In this document: positions 59,601 through 64,000 of the stretch, one piece after another
How the letters are laid out: each line of letters starts with the position of its first letter
How positions within the stretch are numbered: position 1 is the first letter of the stretch
Origin: Congeria kusceri
Taxonomy: Eukaryota > Mollusca > Bivalvia > Myida > Dreissenidae
Direction: 5' to 3'
Assembly (NCBI GenBank): GCA_027627225.1
Contig: CM051033.1
Span: 9,617,501 to 9,681,500 of the forward strand
DNA: 64,000 bases
Notes under the pieces: generated by a model
Database searches by the model: none
What the model was told of the DNA's origin: nothing
Seen by the model: only the letters and a program-made list of their open reading frames with translations
Position numbers and translations under genes: made by a program

Positions 59601-60469
59601 TTAATATTTACACATTTGTGTATAAATACATAAATAGTAAATTAATTGCACGTTACCAAGGCACCAGAATACGTACAAACAACTCAGTCATAGGCCTACT
59701 TTTAATATTGCTATTACAAGCCTGCTGTATATAAATTACCACCTTTTATGGTAAACGATAAAATAGCCAGGTACGGAGTAAGGTTTTAAAATGCGTAACT
59801 TACTAAGCGTAATTGGAGTCGTACTTGACTTTTACATATACTTGTAAATAATGGGAAGAAAATTGGGATACTTCTAAATATGGAATGTGTGCTTAATTAT
59901 TGCCAGTTATTTAATTAAACAAGCATTTATAATGAGACGTGTAGAGTCCGACTCAAAATCAAAATTGCATGTTTTGCAGTCCGACTTAATATCTATTGCG
60001 GTGCAAAGTTTAGGCGGATATTGTTTAACAAATAATCGCTGAAATATCGATAAAACGCATACTTAGTACACGGATTTATTTTAATCTTTATAATTAAGGC
60101 AACTTTTAAATAGTTTAGTAGAGCATTATTATCTTTATTCCATTCCAAACACAGACTTTTGTGAGGGTTTCGATTTCAAATAAAGCACCGTTGAAGCTAG
60201 TTATAGTAACGGTGTTGTATTTTTAAGTACTAGAAATAAATTAAGACTGCTTTCTTTGATGCCATCTTGGTATGGTGGAAATCAGTTATCTGAACAGGGT
60301 ATGTTGTCATCGTTTACCATCATAAATTAGCAAAGACTGGTCTGTTCTGTTGCTCGGCAGAGTCTGTTTGGGTGAACTTTCAACAGTTGCCTTCATAAAT
60401 ATTAATTAATGAAGGTAACTTCATGTTATGCTGTTTTGTCTTTTAACAGTTATTATAATAAACAATGAT
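56616..60469. other. Long intergenic stretch without a recognised gene
   Basis: AT-rich. It contains a C15/A13 run at 57846-57870, a fragment shared with 52395 (about 58225) and a small duplication around AACTTCCATGGCAGCAATTT (58620-58680). No splice-supported exon was recognised. Confidence 0.45.
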
Positions 60470-60805
60470 TGTAGTGACAAGACTGTGTTCTGGAAATATA
60501 AATCGCTTAACAGTTATCCTAATAAATATTAGGGGCCTATCATTGTCAATCCACACCTTGGTAATACCCAAATATGGGAGAGTAAGCAGATTCGTATAAA
60601 AGCCAGGAACACGCAGAATCTAGGAGAGTTGGGAGTTGAGCTTGGACATGTAATGATGTGAGGAGTTTGAGTGAGAGTTATTCATGAACTAGATTGGTGT
60701 ATATATTTATTATCGTAGAGTGTAAATAAAATTTAGAGTGTATATTCTGTTGTGTGACGTTTGAAGATATGAACTACTCGCCCTCCCATTCTAATTTTTG
60801 TTACA
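60470..60805 (+). mobile_element. Probable 5' LTR of a Ty3/gypsy retrotransposon
   Basis: The right edge is set by TTACA at 60801-60805, just before the primer-binding site. The left edge TGTAGTGACAAG at 60470 is a guess giving TG...CA ends and 336 bp. A TATA box (GTATAAAAG, 60594-60602) and AATAAA (60725-60730) lie in the order expected for U3-R-U5. The 3' LTR is outside the window, so the edges cannot be confirmed. Confidence 0.55.
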
Positions 60806-60806
60806 C

Positions 60807-60824
60807 TGGTGGCAGCGTCGGGAT
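60807..60824 (+). promoter_or_regulatory. tRNA primer-binding site, probably tRNA-Leu
   Basis: TGGTGGCAGCGTCGGGAT starts with the TGG that pairs to tRNA CCA. From memory the 3' end of tRNA-Leu(AAG) would give TGGTGGCAGCGGTGGGAT, a match at 16 of 18. The segment GTCGGGATAAGGACTTTAAC is nearly repeated at 60873-60896. Confidence 0.6.
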
Positions 60825-60930
60825 AAGGACTTTAACACGCTTTTGAGAAAAGTGGATATTTTATTCATCACTGTGTCGGGATCAGGACTTTAACACGTCG
60901 GATATTTGCAATTATATTCTGAACAAAGCC

Positions 60931-62034
60931 ATGGGACCAAAACGCCAAAATGAGAAGGACTCTTGTAATGGCGAAGAAAGTGTTGATGATGAAATATTAC
61001 ATTTGCGAGAAAAGTTACATTTAGCAGAGACAGAAAATGCACAATTAGAAAGAAGATTAAGGACTGGTGAAGAAGCAGCCGTGCACCAACGAGATGAGCT
61101 TGTGAGACAATATCAACAACGTATAAATGACATTAATACAGATAAAGAGAAACAAATCAATGACCTTCAGCAAGAAAATAGTTTGTTGCGTGAACAGTCT
61201 CAAAATGGTAGTCAGAGGCGCGCAAGCAGTGGGGCAGAACGACGTAATTATGAGGTTCCTATGCCCAGGCAACTATTGTTTGACGGGAAGTGTTCTTGGG
61301 AGAGCTTCATACATCCGTTCTCTGAGATGGTCAACGCGTGCAATTGGGACGAAGAAGAACGACTGTTTCGTCTCAAAAACAGTTTGAGAGGAGAAGCAGC
61401 AGAATATACTTTTCGGCAGCTTGCAACAGACACGCTGAACAATTATGACATCCTGAAATCAGCCTTGGAGTTGCGGTTTAAGGAGAAACGTTCCGTCTCA
61501 TCATACCTTGCTGAACTTGAAACAAGGCGTTTCAACAAGGAAAAAGAGAAATTAGCAGAATATGTTGCGGATATCAAATGGCTTGTGTTGAAAGGTTTTC
61601 CGACCGCTGATTACGAAACACGGGAAACTATAAACATGCGCCACTTCCTGAAAGGCCTGTTAGATACACAAGCAGCAGTATTCATAGGAATGAAGGAACC
61701 AAAAACAATAGATCAAGCTCGTGATCTATTGGAAACGTACCAGAGCCTACGGGAAGAGGTCAAAGGGGCGCGTGTCAGAACTGTTGAGTCGAAACCACAA
61801 CAACATGATTATGTAACAGAAGCAAGACTCCAAGATTTTGGTCGGGATTTGAAAACAAATATTGGAAAGAAGATCGATAATTTAGCAGACAAGCTAAATA
61901 GTAAGAATGGTGGTCAAAGGCAGCGTTTCACAACACGTGACAGGAAAGACATTGAATGTTTCAGATGTCATCGCCGTGGACACTTCGCATCTGAATGTGC
62001 AACAGATGTCGAAAATAACCGTTCGGAAAACTAG
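60931..62034 (+). CDS. gag: Gag polyprotein of a Ty3/gypsy retrotransposon
   Basis: 367 residues, intact from ATG (GGACCAAAACGC follows) to TAG. Residues about 20-100 are highly charged with heptad-like leucines, predicted coiled coil. Residues about 110-280 form the capsid-like region (MPRQLLFDGKCSWESFI, FRLKNSLRGEAAEY, SVSSYLAELETRRF). The C-terminus carries one zinc knuckle, C343-x2-C346-x4-H351-x4-C356 (CFRCHRRGHFASEC), which binds RNA in related Gags. Gag assembles the cytoplasmic particle that packages element RNA. The ORF overlaps pol by 16 nt, with pol in the -1 frame. The start was chosen as the first ATG after the LTR and PBS. The lack of stops suggests a young copy. Confidence 0.92.
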   Translation: MGPKRQNEKDSCNGEESVDDEILHLREKLHLAETENAQLERRLRTGEEAAVHQRDELVRQYQQRINDINTDKEKQINDLQQENSLLREQSQNGSQRRASSGAERRNYEVPMPRQLLFDGKCSWESFIHPFSEMVNACNWDEEERLFRLKNSLRGEAAEYTFRQLATDTLNNYDILKSALELRFKEKRSVSSYLAELETRRFNKEKEKLAEYVADIKWLVLKGFPTADYETRETINMRHFLKGLLDTQAAVFIGMKEPKTIDQARDLLETYQSLREEVKGARVRTVESKPQQHDYVTEARLQDFGRDLKTNIGKKIDNLADKLNSKNGGQRQRFTTRDRKDIECFRCHRRGHFASECATDVENNRSEN

Positions 62035-64000
62035 GGCAGACCAAGGCTAACGGCCCAGCGTTGGTCTCACAGACAGACACACATTTTCAGACAATTAAAT
62101 GTAGAAGTACTAGAAGTGATGGACTTACCGTGCTTTTTCCAGTTAAATTGTGTGAGTCTCTAAATGTGAACTTTGTTATAGACACAGGAGCCTGTACAAC
62201 AATTATATCAACTGGCGTTTACAATAAGATCCCAATAGAAAAACGACCGGAACTTATGAAAGTTGATCCGTCAGTGCGTCTTGAAGTAGCGGACGATGGG
62301 ATTTTAGTTTTAGATGGACAGTGTAAAATATCGTTTAAATCATGCGGACAGTGGTTTGAATATACTGTGTTTGTTGCACCAATTCGTGAAGATGGACTTA
62401 TTGGTATGGATTTTCTATATGACTATGATTATCAATTAAGTGCTCAGAATGGATTACGTTTGAATGGGAAGAGGTGTAAAACATTTGTTGAGAAAATACC
62501 TCTGAGGGCAGTTAGGGTCACTACACGATCCAAGGTGAAAATTCCAGCCAAATCAGAGTGCATAATACCTGGACAGGCAATAAATCTTGAGTCAATTAAT
62601 TCGCCTCTTGGGATTGTATGCCCTTCGTCAAATAGACAGCCTGCAAATGGGATATCATTAGGGCACACTTTAATCTCCCCAGGGACAGTTAAAAGCAATC
62701 AAATACCTGTTAGGCTGGTGAATACCTCTTCCAGGAATGTTACGCTGTTTAAAGGTGCTACACTGGGATTTTTACAAGAAATTGACTCCCATGAATTATT
62801 GAAAGAAAATGTTGACTTAAACACGGAGAACTGTGCTAGCGAAAACTTAAGTGATGTTAAACCAGATATGACATTATGGAGTGATGATTTAAAAGCCTTG
62901 TATGAAAGATCGTCGCAAAATTTGAATGAGTCACAAAAAGAACGTTTATCATGTCTTTTGGAAAAGCACAAGAAGACTTTCTCAAATTCGCCAACTGATC
63001 TAGGAAGAACACCACTAGTTAAACATTATATTGAGACACCATCAAATATAAGACCAATTAAAATACCACCAAGACGAGTTCCTAGAACATTTATAGATCA
63101 GGAGAAGAAAATAATTCAGGAGCAATTAGATATGGGTATTATTGAGGAAAGCACCAGTCCATGGTCAGCACCATTGTGTTTCATTAGAAAGAAAGATGGA
63201 GGTGTTCGCGTAGTGTGTGACTATAGACGCCTGAATGAGGTAACGAAAAAGAATGCATACCCTCTTCCAAGGATAGACGAATGTTTAGAGAGTTTGGGTG
63301 GAAATAAGTGGTTTTCATCCATGGATTTGTTAAGTGGATTTTATCAAATCGAATTAAATGCTGCGGATAGAGAGAAGACAGCATTCTGCACTTCCCATGG
63401 GGGATTGTATAAGTATGTTACCATGCCACAAGGTCTTCATGGATCGCCAGCAACTTTTCAAAGATGTATGGATTTAGTGTTTAAAGGTCTTCAGTGGAAA
63501 ACACTAATAATATATTTAGATGATATCTGCTCCTATGCGAGAACTTTTGAAGAGGCAATTTTGAGACTTGATGTCATTTTGGGAAGGTTAGAGAAGGCAA
63601 ATATGAAGCTAAAACCCAGCAAGTGCCACCTTCTTCAAAAACAGATCGATATTCTTGGCCACACAATTGACTGTGACGGAATACGCCCGAATGACGAAAA
63701 AGTGGCAGCTGTTCGCCAGTGGCCTCGACCTCGAAATTTAAGTGATTTGAGGTCATTTCTTGGTTTTTGTTCATATTATAGACGGTTCATAAAGGGATTT
63801 AGTCATCGCGCCGCACCACTTAATCGCTTAATGGAGGCCGGTCAAGCGTTCAATTGGGGTGATGAGCAAGAAAGTGCATTTGTGGACCTGAAAACTGTGT
63901 TGACGGGGAAAGAAGTCATGTCGTATCCACAGGATGACGGAATGTTTATTGTTGACACTGATGCTAGTAACTTCGCGATTGGTGGATGTTTAAGTCAGAT
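62019..64000 (+). CDS. pol: Pol polyprotein (protease, reverse transcriptase, start of RNase H), cut by window end
   Basis: The frame is open without a stop from 62019 to the window edge, in the -1 frame relative to gag, with no obvious own start codon. Order: aspartic protease with FVIDTGA (Asp-Thr-Gly at 62181-62189) and the LIGMDFL flap/C-terminal motif near 62397-62417; reverse transcriptase with SPWSAPLCFIRKKDGG, SSMDLLSGFYQIEL, MPQGLHGSPATFQ and catalytic YLDD at 63513-63524; connection with LGHTIDCDGI and LRSFLGFCSYYRRFIKGF; then the first RNase H block VDTDASNFAIGG near 63951. PR-RT-RNase H order and the RT motifs are typical of Ty3/gypsy elements. RNase H, integrase and the 3' LTR would lie beyond the window. 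All catalytic residues in view are present, so the copy may be recently active. Confidence 0.92.
62025..62067 (+). promoter_or_regulatory. Candidate -1 ribosomal frameshift signal between gag and pol
   Basis: GGAAAAC (62025-62031) is read G-GAA-AAC in the gag frame, directly before the gag TAG. Six nucleotides later a stem forms: 62038-62047 (AGACCAAGGC) with 62058-62067 (GCGTTGGTCT), 9 of 10 pairs, loop of 10. Slippery site, short spacer and stem are the standard layout. The heptamer differs from the XXXYYYZ rule at one position. Confidence 0.6.

Overview
The window is eukaryotic and AT-rich. It holds few genes, split into small exons by GT-AG introns, in a sea of dispersed and tandem repeats. 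Two things point to a bivalve mollusc, most probably a dreissenid mussel such as the zebra mussel: a RING-less B-box/NHL-type gene of a family expanded in those genomes, and the dense intergenic repeats built of 145-180 bp modules around an 'ATAACTC' core with hairpin 3' ends. The species call is an inference from recalled family resemblance, not a database result.

Layout. 1-8,660: no gene; a 33-bp minisatellite, an AT-rich repeat, a MITE-like element, hairpin-ended modular elements and a 3-kb repeat array with an internal duplication of about 976 bp. 8,661-13,437 (minus): a multi-exon gene for a trypsin-fold protein with a His/Asp/GDSG arrangement. 13,680-18,960: repeats, one inserted inside another. 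19,621-21,490: a decayed LINE. 22,703-27,708 (minus): a three-exon B-box/NHL-type gene that joins the B-boxes directly to the propeller-like region without the usual coiled coil. 28,200-33,720: palindromes and modular repeats. 33,722-36,765: a DNA element with TTAA target sites, interrupted by a second TIR element carrying a broken, promoter-bearing minus-strand gene. 36,766-46,100: minisatellites, MITEs, a modular element, a broken exon pair and a tRNA-derived SINE head. 47,107-48,320: a microsatellite with an apparently uninterrupted run of 284 ATAC units. 48,942-50,999: a CpG-rich foldback of about 2 kb. 51,816-52,860: an array of YY1-like and ETS-like words next to an inverted copy of 43,925-44,390. 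53,640-55,770: a second LINE, with stops and frameshifts. 56,356-56,615: a foldback MITE. About 60,470-64,000: the 5' part of a Ty3/gypsy-type LTR retrotransposon (LTR, PBS, gag, pol), cut by the window edge and with gag and pol still open.

Only the protease-like gene and the B-box/NHL gene look like host genes. They are not obviously linked. The gypsy gag and pol work as one unit, probably through -1 frameshifting at 62,025-62,031. Most of the rest is mobile-element or satellite sequence in different stages of decay, including three nested or composite insertions with readable boundaries.
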